From assembly GCA_014281115.1 (NCBI GenBank), contig JACONQ010000002.1, positions 3,534,001-3,598,000 of the forward strand: a stretch of DNA of 64,000 nucleotides, in the 5' to 3' direction. Shown piece by piece: positions 45,685 to 56,051 of the stretch. The notes below the pieces were generated by a model. That model was not told where the DNA came from and did not search any database. It worked only from the letters and a program-made list of their open reading frames with translations. Origin of the DNA: Laburnicola sp. R22_1 (Eukaryota; Ascomycota; Dothideomycetes; Pleosporales; Didymosphaeriaceae). Both the position numbers and the translations under genes were made by a program. Position 1 is the first letter of the stretch; each line of letters opens with the position of its first letter.

Positions 45685-46353
45685 ATGCCTTACCAAAAGG
45701 CCTCCTCGATCAAAACCCGTGCCAGCAAGCTACCACACCCGCTGGACTCCTTCTACCAAAGCTACAAATTCAGCGCCGCCATAGTCCTCACATGGCTCTC
45801 GACGGAGATTCGCAACGCGGACCGAAACCCCCTCGACACTCCCCAGGGTGCCGACATCGAGGAAACCACCCTCGAAAACCAAACGCAAACGGCACGCCAG
45901 GTGGCCCAAAACGCGATAACAATCGCGAAAAAGGGCATCACGCCGCCAAAGTCGATCCAAAATTCGTTCAAGACGACCTTGATCAACCGCACCAAGGTCT
46001 CGAAGTATTACGAGATGCTGCCAGGGACATCCCAAGAGTCCTTGGACCGCCACGCGTTCTTCAATAAGACACTGACGGAGGCGTATATGGTCTTGTTTCC
46101 GGGCCAAGAATTGCCCCATTGGCACCTTTACTTTTCCCAGCCGGCCTACACAACCTACGGGTACCAGGTTTACAGTGGCCAAACCATGGCCGGAGTCGAC
46201 TTCTCTTGGTCGTACGCACCCTATTCCCAGGCGGACTATCTTTACGCCTGTCACATGTACGCCGGAGCACAGCCCGAGTACTCTTGGCCCTGGCCAATCG
46301 CCGACCAGTTCGGGTACTCAAGTGCTGAGTCCACTGAGGAAAGAGCGAAATAG
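45685..46353 (+). CDS. Small DUF6604-like protein
   Basis: A 222-codon single exon. The first 120 residues resemble the N-terminal fungal DUF6604 module: FYQSYKFSAAIVLTWL, then ITIAKKGITPPKSIQNSF, then VSKYYEML and HAFFNKTLTEAYMVLF. This match is from memory of the family pattern and was not computed. The remainder is Tyr/Gly/Ser/Pro-rich (YTTYGYQVYSGQ, YAPYSQADYLYACHMYAG) with no domain that I recognise. Family members are often much longer, so this is a short form or the first exon of a larger gene continuing into 46354-47006. A TATA box and CT-rich leader precede it. Function unknown. Confidence 0.62.
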   Translation: MPYQKASSIKTRASKLPHPLDSFYQSYKFSAAIVLTWLSTEIRNADRNPLDTPQGADIEETTLENQTQTARQVAQNAITIAKKGITPPKSIQNSFKTTLINRTKVSKYYEMLPGTSQESLDRHAFFNKTLTEAYMVLFPGQELPHWHLYFSQPAYTTYGYQVYSGQTMAGVDFSWSYAPYSQADYLYACHMYAGAQPEYSWPWPIADQFGYSSAESTEERAK

Positions 46354-46662
46354 CCCGCCTGGCACTCACGGCTGCGAACCCCCAAAATCAGCCACGCCAC
46401 CATCTCACAGTGAGTTAACCCAGGCTACGTAATTGGCACGCGGACCTAACCTGGGTACTAACGTCCTCAGGGAACTCACCACTACTGCTGTGCACCCCCT
46501 ATCCGCCTACCTACTGGCCTACACGAGGTACCTACCTACCACTGTACACAACCTCACCTCACTCTTACTAACATCCTCAAGGCACCCACCACTACCACCA
46601 TACACCCCCTACCAAGGGAAGGTACCTACTTACCACCAAAAACCCGACCTCACACCACCCTG

Positions 46663-47006
46663 TTCCCTCCGCTTCCAAAGGAAGAAAGACCATCCCTTCC
46701 GCAATCGAGGACACGGTGAACACCTTCACGATGCGGCAAAGGGAAAAAAGCCGCATCATCGCCACCCCGAATTCCAACAAAGTGTTGGTCTTCACACAAG
46801 AAGGCGGCAAGAGTATCGGTACCGTGTTCGCACCCCATATAGGTGAAGCACAGGCGGGAAGTACAGAAACTCAAGGGCTGAATTCAGAACACCCCCGAGA
46901 TGTGGGTGGGGAATGGTTGCCGCAAACCAGGAAGGGGCTTTGGAAGCTGGTGGTTGGAAGGATGGACAGAAGGATGTTAAGGGATAGCTATGAGGACTGG
47001 AAATAG
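46663..47006 (+). CDS. Possible small hypothetical gene or 3' exon
   Basis: An open frame ending at 47006. From about 46663 it reads VPSASKGRKTIPSAIEDTVN, continues through IIATPNSNKVLVFTQEGG and GTVFAPHIGEAQAG, and ends DRRMLRDSYEDWK. The composition looks protein-like, but there is no clear ATG near the start of the good segment. It may be the last exon of the upstream DUF6604-like gene or a separate gene. I do not recognise the product. Confidence 0.35.
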
Positions 47007-47334
47007 ATATGAATGAATCATTGTTTTATACTACATCCAGGGATATGAACACATTGTGTGATGCATTTCTGATACGCCTAAGTGACTTGACTGCTCAGTT
47101 ACCACCGACATCTTGTTAATTACGTGCCCGAGTAACAGTACCACACGCATCGTCGTAAAATGCAGGGAAACAAACCGATATTCCAAAGATCCAGAGGCTG
47201 AACGAAACACGTATAAAAGCCTCCCACAATTCTATCACAAAACCAGTGCACATCCCCTCCCAAAACACTCATCTCCATCCAACGCACCGCCCGCGCACCA
47301 CGCCCCCAAAACGCACCCCACACCCCTCAACCCC
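47007..47334. other. Intergenic, 3' ends of convergent genes
   Basis: Spacer downstream of the plus-strand gene(s) and of LAD. No gene was seen. Confidence 0.5.
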
Positions 47335-48559
47335 CTAGTCCAAACTCTGGATCTGCACCTTGATACACCCCGTCTTCGGATCCGCCGCCGTCCTAAAGGC
47401 CTCGACCGCATCCTCCAACTTAAACCGATGCGTAACCAACTTCCGCATATCGATCAAGCCATTACTCACCAACCGAATCGCCTTGGGCCACGTATTCGCA
47501 TAGCGATACTGAAACTGCAAATCGACCTCCCTCGTCGAAAGCCGCATAAAAGGAATCTTCATCTCGTTCTTCCCCACGCCAATGACAAAGACTTTCCCCC
47601 CAAACTTGACCGCCTGGATCGCCCCGTTGATGCTCGATTCCACACCCGTGCACTCCATGGCGACGGCCGGCTCGATGCCCATGAGGCTCACCACCTTCTC
47701 ACGGAACGTGTCGGGCGTGTGGGCGAATTCTACTTTGTGCGTGAGGATGGTGGGGATCAGGGTGCGGGCGAAGTCGAGGCGGCCTTGGTCGATGTCGGTG
47801 ACGAGGAGGGGGGCTGCGCCTGCGGCGCGGCAGCACAGCGCGGTTACGAGGCCGATGGGGCCGGCGCCACAGACGACAACAGGGTCGCCTAGACGGACGC
47901 CTGCGCGGTCCATGCCCGCGAGCGCGACCGAGAGCGGCTCCAGCATGGCGCCGTCCTCCCATGTGAGGTTGTCGGGGAGCTTGTGGCACCAGATGGCGGG
48001 GTGCTTGAGGTAGCGGCGCAGCAGGCCGGGGACGGGCGGCGTCGAGAGGAAGAGCACCGACTCGCAGCCGTTGTAGCGGCCTGTGAGGCAGGGTTCGCAT
48101 GCGTGGCAGGGGATGTTGGGCTCGACGGCTACGCGGTCGCCGGGCTTGAGGTGCGTTACGGAGGGGTGCGTAGCGAGCACTTGGGCCGACGATTCGTGCC
48201 CTAGGATGTGTGTGTCTTCGACTATCATGGGTCCGATGCAGCCCTGGGGTGACGGTTAGCCATTGTCCACGGGCACCGACTTCGCATGTGATCAGATGAA
48301 TCGAGTTGGACGGTTCCTGGGAGACAAATGAACGGCAAGAGAAAGAACGTACAGCATGCCAGAAGTGGATATCACTACCACAGATACCCGTGCTCTTGAT
48401 GTTCAGCAAGACCTCCCCCTCCTTCAAATCACCCCCCTTCTCCACCTCGTCCAAGCTAGGCTGCGCATCCGCAACCCACAACTCATGCTCCGGGTTCGTA
48501 TAAACACCAATATTCGCCTTGCTAGGCTTGACCTCGGTCACCGTCGCCGTCGCACTCAT
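47335..48559 (-). CDS. LAD1: L-arabinitol 4-dehydrogenase
   Basis: Exons 48559-48353 and 48243-47335 (371 codons; 109-nt intron GTACGT...GCTAACCGTCACCCCAG, phase 0). An NAD-dependent medium-chain dehydrogenase that oxidises L-arabinitol to L-xylulose in the cytosolic fungal L-arabinose pathway. Seen: catalytic-zinc region [14 protein letters not shown] (spliced across the intron) and GHESS; the four structural-zinc Cys in [15 protein letters not shown]; the coenzyme fold [13 protein letters not shown] followed by VTDIDQGRL; and the LAD/XDH signature [21 protein letters not shown] close xylitol dehydrogenase is the main alternative. The extended [20 protein letters not shown] and [18 protein letters not shown] segments favour LAD. 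An in-frame ATG at 48637 would add 26 residues unlike the family, so 48559 was chosen. Confidence 0.94.
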
Positions 48560-48689
48560 CTTGCCAAAAGCCCAATCTTTCTTTCCGCCTATGTTGCTCT
48601 CTCCAAAGAGAATTCGTTCCCGAAAGGCACTTTCCAAAAGAGCGCGCCACAGACAGGGGAAAAGGGAGCCGACTCGAAGGAAATTGAGA

Positions 48690-48722
48690 CAGAGAGAGGA
48701 AGGAAGAGAGCGAGAGAGCGAG

Positions 48723-48758
<36 letters not shown>

Positions 48759-48784
48759 AGGTAGACAGGCAGACAGGCAGACAG
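48690..48784. repeat. (GA)n and (CAGA)n microsatellite in the LAD1 leader
   Basis: Purine-rich GA repeats (longest pure run about 48726-48753) followed by ACAGGCAG-type tetranucleotide repeats. They lie between the LAD1 TATA box and its ATG, and so probably in the 5' UTR. Confidence 0.85.
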
Positions 48785-48842
48785 TTGAAAAAAGAAGCCC
48801 AGAACAAAGTCAGCGGGCGCTCAGAAATTGGTCCGTGGGGCA

Positions 48843-48848
48843 TTTATA
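48843..48848 (-). promoter_or_regulatory. TATA box of LAD1
   Basis: TATAAA on the minus strand in the context GGGTATAAATGCC, 284 bp upstream of the ATG. Upstream lie hexamers fitting the CreA consensus SYGGRG (GTGGGG at 48835-48840; the complement of CCCCAC at 48916-48921) and one GGCTAG (complement of 49028-49033) fitting the XlnR-type GGCTAR site. These short matches are weak evidence, though such factors are known regulators of fungal pentose genes. Confidence 0.5.
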
Positions 48849-49958
48849 CCCACTTCCAGCATGCCGCCACAGAAGCCGCAAAAGCAAGATGCCCCTCCAT
48901 GGTCACAGCTAGGCTCCCCACACCTCGGACCAAGCCCATGGAGGAACCGTTTCCACGAATGGTATCGTCCTCCCGCCGCCTCGGGCCATCTAATCCCAGA
49001 AGTGACCTGCACGGTTTTTCCGCGAGACTAGCCTCAGATCTCACGATGCTGCCCTGGTGTTGAGGGGCCCCGTCGGAAATTTGTTTGACACTGTGCGCCT
49101 TGGGACGCCATCTTGGCGACACATCTGGACTTGGCCTTTTTGACACTCAGACAGGTACACGCTTAATGGCACACCATGTCAACGAACAAGCACGGCAAAC
49201 CATGAATATGCGACAAATCCTGTCAATTTCACCATTATCTCATCCGGCCCTGTGTAGAGCACTCCCTCCACCAAATACCCCAAACTCATCCTCCACTGGT
49301 ATCACCAAATCACTAGCAAACTGTCAAGTCCACCGATAAACCTCCCAATACCCTCAGGCCCATGGGCGCAATTTAGCGGGCCGCCTCCAACTATTCTGAA
49401 GCGCAAAAAAAAAGCACAAAAGGAGACGCAAGCAAACCAGACTAAACTCCGAAACCTTCCTATGATGTGTAGTAAACCCGCGTCATGCCCTAAACGCCTC
49501 GCATTTTGTGCAGGAACCGAAGACACGAGAGGACCACAGATTGAATGTCCGTCGTCTCCGTCGTCAAATAACCAAAGAACGCCTTGAACCCCTGGAAATG
49601 GTGCTCGTGTATACAATGCTGACGGGAACATATCTTTTGTTGTTTTTTGACCGAGCACAGGGCGCTCATTTGTTGTACATGTCCTAAGACGAAAGAGAGA
49701 ACATGAAATAGACCATATAGCCGATACTTCGTCAGTCTTTCGAGTAGGCATAGACGTGGACCTAGTCAAAGGCACGTCCATGTCGTGACATGACTGTACC
49801 AACCGAAGCCGAGCATAACAACGAGGCAAAGTTGTTCGGCTCGAAGCTACCGCGAACCGATATTAGTCGTTGCGTTCAATGAAATGGAAAACGTTGATGT
49901 TTGTACATAGCAAGGCAAGAACCTGCTTACATGAAACACAAATACACAAGTGTGTTCA
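48849..49958. other. Intergenic, LAD1 upstream and RPB1 3' region
   Basis: 1.1 kb holding the LAD1 promoter and the RPB1 3' UTR. A 175-codon minus-strand frame (49302-49829) has no family resemblance and is judged to be chance or UTR sequence. Confidence 0.5.
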
Positions 49959-52900
49959 TCACTGCTTGGGTGATCTGCATCAACATTAGCATTTCATCTT
50001 TAAAAAAAGGGAGAACACAACCATGACCAGCACTTACGTCGGAGAGAATTGGGGCGAGGTCGGCGACCACTTAGGAGAAGTCGCCGAATAAGGCGCCGGA
50101 CCAGGTGAAGTCGGGCTGAACTTGGGTGACGTGGGACTGTAGGCAGCCGCCGCTGGAGAGGTTGGGCTGTACACAGGGCTGGTGGGGCTGTAACTCGGAG
50201 ACGTCGGCGAAGCAGGCGAGCGCCTGTCGCTGTTGGCACCAAACTGTGGGCTAGTCGGGCTATACATCGGTGATGTTGGACTGTATGCCGGAGAGGTTGG
50301 GCTGTAGTGCGGAGAAGTCGCGCCGCGAGGACCACCATGTGCAGGCGAGGTGGGACTATAGCTCGGGGACGTGGGCGAGTACGACGGCGAGGTGGGAGAA
50401 TAGCTCGGTGACGTGGGAGAGTAAGAAGGAGACGTAGGGGAACCGTACGCTGGGGAGGTGGGCGAGTAACTCGGCGAAGTAGGAGAGTACTGCGGGCTGG
50501 TTATGTTGTAGCCGGGAGAAGTGGCTCCTCCGAAGCGAGGACTGGTGCCTGGAGACGTGGGCGAATAGCTAGGAGACGTTGGCGAATAAGCCGGCGACGT
50601 AGGGCTGGTGCCACTGAAGGGGCTCATAGGCGCATAGCCAGGGCTACGAGTACCAGCGTACGGGCTGAAGTTACCGTCGCCGAAATGGCCGCCGTATTCA
50701 CTAAGATTACCAGGACCATTGCCGTCTGGAGCTGCCAGCGGGGAGAATTCAGCACCGAAAGATGGGCCGCCCATGCCACCGTCATACGTGGGAGAGCCAA
50801 GATCGTATGGAGTTGCTGCGCCGCTGTCATAGTAGTTGCCAGCAGCACCAGCGCGCATTTGAGAGTTGTCCTCGACCATGGTAAGTAACATGGCGTTATC
50901 CATGACAACTTCAAACTCTCCAGTTCCCATCGGTGCGAGCTGACCAAGCATAATGTTCTCTGATACACCTCGGCAATCGTCAAGCTCACCACAGCCCGCA
51001 GCGTCGAGCAAGATCTCGACAGTCTCCTCGAAAGAGCAGCGCATCAACGCACCAGTGTCACCGCGGTTGATGCCATGTCGGGTGATGGCCATGAGCAGGC
51101 CTCGCTGAGTCATGATATCAACCAGGATAGCCATGTGTCGATGGTTGACATATGAACCATCAAACGCGAGAACATTGACCAATTCTTTGAGCAAGCTAGC
51201 ACGAGCAGCTTCGATACCGAGCACACCAAGAATCTCGATGAACGAGTTGGAGTATGTAGCCGTTGTATCCACTCCCTCTACAGCAAGCACGTCGGCCAGG
51301 GCTATACCGGTCGTATCCAATATCCACTCCTGGCAGCGTGCATCATCCTTCTTAAGGATCAAAGAACCGTCTGTGTCTTCAAAGATTTTTGGTTCGGTAC
51401 GGATAAAGGCACGTTCAATGCCTTTGACGCCACGCAACGTCACTGTGTCAAGCAAATGCAACTCGAGTTTGCGCATATACGTCTCGTCTCGGTTGTTTTC
51501 GTCATCTTCGTCGCCCTTGAAGTTGTTGTCGAAAACAAAGCGTATGCGCAACACTTGTTCGTCCGCATTTTCATCGCTGAAAATGACCGCGAGATTGGGG
51601 TGGAATTCCCGCTTCAGTGATGCAGCTACGTCGGTGATCGTGATGTTCTTGTCCAGTAAATGCTTGCGATCGAGAATGATACGAAGGAGCCACTTGGATT
51701 GCTGACTTATATCAACATCATCCTCTGGAATGATGAAGTATGATTCGACCATGTCCATATCAGCCTCAACCAGTGTGGACTGAATGTCGGGATCGTAGTA
51801 TAGTTCAACTGAGTGTGTCAGCGATCGCAGGGTTGTATGTTCGATACGACTTCGAAGATCCTTCGCCATCTGCTGCGTAGCTCGTGGGTCCACCTGTTTG
51901 ACAATCATGGCAGGCGTTTTGATGTTGGCGGCAATATTAAGAATTTCCTTTAAACGAGGCACTCCGAGGGTGACGTTCTTGGACGACACACCAGCAAAAT
52001 GGAAAGTATTCAAAGTCATCTGCGTAGCAGGTTCCCCGATGGACTGGGCTGCGATTACACCCACCATCTCCCCGGGAGCAACAGCAGCCTTTAGGAAGCG
52101 GTCAGCAATCTCGCCAATGATGTGATCAAATGCGAGTTTGTTCAAGGCATGTCGGACAACTAGGGGCTTGAATGCCAGTTTGGACCGCAACAGGCACTTG
52201 AACAGCTTGGTGGCACTATCTTGTGCCTCCACAGTGAGCGGATCATCACCTCTAATGACCACAAGCTTGTCGAGCATATCGCGAACACCTTTTACAACGT
52301 CTACCGGATGCAGATCGCTCCGTTGACCAATTTTGATCTGGAACCGCGACTTGGCGTTTTCGATGATGCGTGCGACGTTCAAAGGCAGGTGATAAACCTG
52401 GTCAACCTCTTTTAGCCCTTGGCGTAAGAAGGCGCGATCGGCTTCGAGCTGAGCGAATTCGTCATCCAAGTATTGTCCGACCTCATTGTCGCCCTGGATC
52501 TCGTTGGCAACCTCGAGCTTACTGGCAGGGATTGGTGGCCTGTCGCTCATAACATCCATCTTGTATTGCGCTTCGAATTTCTTACGTGATAACGACACCG
52601 TATCGATGAATTGCTTTTCCATCTTTGCACCCTCGAGACCATCTTCGCCGTAGACGAATTCGACAATGTCTCCCATGGAGTTACGGACCGTGCCGTCGTA
52701 TTTGACCATGACGTCTTCAAGCGCCTTCACCAGGCGACGCTGGATATAACCAGTCTCCGCAGTCTTGACTGCAGTGTCGATAAGACCTTCACGACCAGCC
52801 ATGGCGTGGAAAAAGAATTCGGTTGGCGTAAGTCCGCGCAAATACGAATTTTCGATGAAACCTCGTGATTCCGGGGAATAATCGTCCTTCGTGAAGTGTG

Positions 52901-55397
52901 GAAGCGTGCGATATTTGAAACCGAAGGGAATACGGTTGCCTTCGACAGCCTGTTGACCGACTAGGGACACCATCTGGGCGATGTTGACGTTGGAGCCCTT
53001 GGATCCCGAAGTAACCGTCTGCACGACGTTATTGAACGGCTTTAGATTCGTTGCAGCTGCGTTGCCACCAGCTTCACGACCTTCGTTGAGTGCTTTTTGG
53101 GCCTTCGTTTCGAACGTGGCTCGAAGAGTCATTCCGGGATTGGGCTCTAGTTCGTCCCGAGTCGCTTGCAGGAGAACTTCCTCTACTTCAGCCTTGGCTT
53201 TATTCACTGCTTCCACAATCTTCTCCGACGTCTCTTTATTCGGGACAGCATCGCCCACGCCAATGCTGAATCCATTGTGCAGAAACCAGAAGGCAACGAT
53301 TCGCTGCGCGGCATTGAAGAACTTCACAGTCTCTTCCGGACCGTGCTCGTTGTAGACAATATGGATGATACCAGAGTCTTGAGCGCCAACGGCTTTCTTC
53401 TCGAGCTGGCCCATGACTACTTCACCACTGTGGACCAGTAGCGAGGCTCCAGTAAAATCGTTGAAGGCATCGTCTGCCTTGGAGTTCTTGCGGTGAAGGT
53501 TGATGTCATCCTTCAGTGCCATACTAATGATTTGTTTGCCGGTCCAACGAGGTTTTGGCCTAAGAATAGCGGGTTGGGGGAGAATGCCGTCCCAATCTGG
53601 CACCCACATCATGATAGGCATAACTTGCTCTCGAGTCAAGAAAACATCCGTGTGGCACATCTTGAAGATACCGCACAGTGAGTCCTGCACAATACCCATC
53701 AGAGGTTTGTTTCCCTGTGGTGAGACAATTTGTAAGGGAACCATGCACAAGTTTTTGACCTCAGCGCGCGTTTCATCGCTCTGAGGAACGTGCAAGTTCA
53801 TCTCGTCGCCATCAAAATCAGCATTGTAGGGCGAAGTGACGGACAAATTCAAACGGAACGTCGAGTACGGCATGACCTTCACACGGTGACCCATCATAGA
53901 CTCCTTGTGCAGAGAAGGCTGTCGGTTGAAGATGATAACATCATCGTCGTCGATGTGACGCTCGACCTTCCAGCCATACTGCAGTCGCAGATCATCAAGA
54001 TTCTTGTTGTGCTTGAGGTCCAGACGTACACCGTCGGATTTGATGACGAAATTGGCACCAGGATGGTTCGTGGGGCCGTTGCGTACCAGATTTGAGAGCT
54101 TGCTGATGTTGAACTTGGTCACAACCTCGGGGTAGGTGAGTGTGCGGGCAATGGAGCGTGGCACACCCACTTGATCTAGCGACAGATTGGGATCACCAGT
54201 AATGACTGTACGTGCTGAGAAGTCGACACGTTTACCCATAAGGTTGCCTCGCAGACGACCCTCCTTGCCCTTTAGACGGGTACGAATCGTCTTCAGCGGC
54301 CGTCCCGACTTTTGTAGAGCCTGCGGTACGCCATTCGCATCGTTGTCCATATAGGTCGCGATGTGGTACTGCAGCAATGCCTCATACTCGCTAGTAACGT
54401 GCTGCGCCGAACCATCGCGGTGGCATTCATATACGCGACTGTTGGCACGTATGATTTCGGCTAGCTTGTACGTCAAGTCGTCCTCATTACGCATGCCAGC
54501 GCCTGTTCCGTCCATGGTGACACTGGGGCGCACTGGCGGAGGAGGAACGGGTAGCACGGTCATAATCATCCACTCTGGGCGGGCGTAGTCGACATTTAGG
54601 CCAAGCAGACCCAGTGTGTTATCGGTGAGATGCTTGAAGATATTGAGAGCATCTTGCGGCGTAATGACTTTTTTGTCGGCTTCCTTGGTTTCCTCGTCGT
54701 CTTTGTGCGGTTTGTAGCTAGCAGTGAGCTTCAGACCCTCTTTCTTGATGCTGTCCGGCATTCGGTGGCCGCAACCACCGTGGGGTAGCCCTTTCGCCTT
54801 CTTGGGGTCGGCATCCGGTGGAGAATCGTCGCAATTCTTCTTGCCCTTTGATAGTCGCCAAATCATGTCGAATCGCTTCTTTGGATCCCGCATTTTGATG
54901 GCTCTCTTCCAGTCCGGGTGATTCTAACCTTGAAGTCAGCAAGAGCAGTTCACCCGTCCGACATGCTCGTCTTCCGCCAGGGAAGACTTACGAAGTCAGC
55001 CAAGATCAACCCACAGCCGTGGCACACTGTCTCGAGGATCTTCTTGATCTTTACGACGAAGCCTGCTTCACATCAGCTCAGCTCACGGCAATGACAAGTG
55101 CAAATACTGACCGACGTGGAACACGGGCACAGCCAACTCGATGTGGCCAAAGTGCCCGGGGCAGGTCTGCGTGTCCTCTTTGCAGGTGGCGCACATCATG
55201 CCACGGTCGATGGTGCCGAGCTTTGGATCATTGACACCCTGCTCGCGGTAATTCTTCTTGTCCTCGGTCATGGCCTCGGGGTATATGACTTGCACGACGC
55301 TCATGGCCTTGATTTCTTCAGGCGAGAACAGCCCGAACTGGATCTCCTTGATGGTGCGCAGCGGGCACTTGGAGACGACGGGGGCTCCAGGCGCCAT
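49959..55397 (-). CDS. RPB1: RNA polymerase II largest subunit RPB1
   Basis: Exons 55397-55112, 55062-54992, 54923-50038 and 49974-49959 (1752 codons; introns of 49, 68 and 63 nt). It is the catalytic subunit of nuclear mRNA synthesis. Clamp zinc ligands: [18 protein letters not shown] in exon 1 and CHGCG in exon 2. The active-site [10 protein letters not shown] lies at about residues 486-495 (three Asp bind Mg). The bridge helix and trigger loop region follow ([20 protein letters not shown]). The CTD spans about 1548-1752 with 14 exact YSPTSP cores plus variants (FSPTSP, WSPTSP, YSATSP, GSPTSP). A tiny last exon, after a GTAAGT donor and GCTAATG branch point, turns ...FSPT-stop into FSPTSPKQ. 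Without it the frame ends at 50034. All exon lengths add to a multiple of three. It is divergent from SWD1. Confidence 0.98.
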
Positions 55398-56051
55398 GAT
55401 TGCGGTGGTGCGGGTGGGACGGTGAGAAGTCGCGGTGGATTCGCCTCGAGAGTGCGTGGAGAGCCGGCGGCCGTTTTACTGGAGAGGGCGGGTCGCGACT
55501 GAGGGAGCGGACGGCGGCCGTGGTGGCCTCGCCGGGGCGGGCGCCTCCTCGGCTGCGAAAAGCGTCTCTGGACGTGTCGCCGACGTGCCCGCACGCGCGC
55601 TGGGATGGCGTTGAAGAAGAGGGTCCGCGGACAAGGCCTGCAGGCGCGGTCGTCGCGCGGGAGCTGCAGCGGGCGGCGCCGGGATTTTGGGGATTTTGGG
55701 CGCTGGCGGCGGCGCAGGGGGATGCGGCGGGGTGGCAGACGCGCTCGCTGGCGGCAGAGCGGTCGGGCGAGATGGGGTCGTGGTGGCGAGGGAGGGTGAG
55801 GGCGGCGAGGGAGGGTGAGGGAGAGAGAGGGACGTTTCAGGCCGCAGGAGAGAACAAGAGAAGAGGCGGCGCACAAAGCGCGAGGGCGCTAGGCCGCAAT
55901 GGGCCGCGCTACCACGAGCCCAGAGCCGCAGCCCGCGCGCGCCCACTGCGACGACCGTCGTCGCCATCGCCATGGCCGTCGCGTACATGGAGGGCGTCGG
56001 CGCACGATGATGAGGCGATAAGTAAAGTCGATAGATGAACACCACGTCGCC
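55398..56051. promoter_or_regulatory. Bidirectional promoter region RPB1 / SWD1
   Basis: 654 bp between the two ATGs, GC-rich, with G/A-rich tracts near 55790-55860. No TATAAA was seen. Long open frames across it on both strands reflect GC-rich composition, not genes. Confidence 0.6.

Noticed and set aside
47699..48637. 312-codon frame over LAD1
   Set aside because: It reads LAD1 exon 1, then the intron, then a wrong frame rich in Arg/Pro. The spliced LAD1 model explains the region. The in-frame ATG at 48637 adds residues unlike the family.
49302..49829. 175-codon minus-strand frame downstream of RPB1
   Set aside because: No recognisable domain and a biased composition; it lies in the RPB1 3' region, so it is likely chance.
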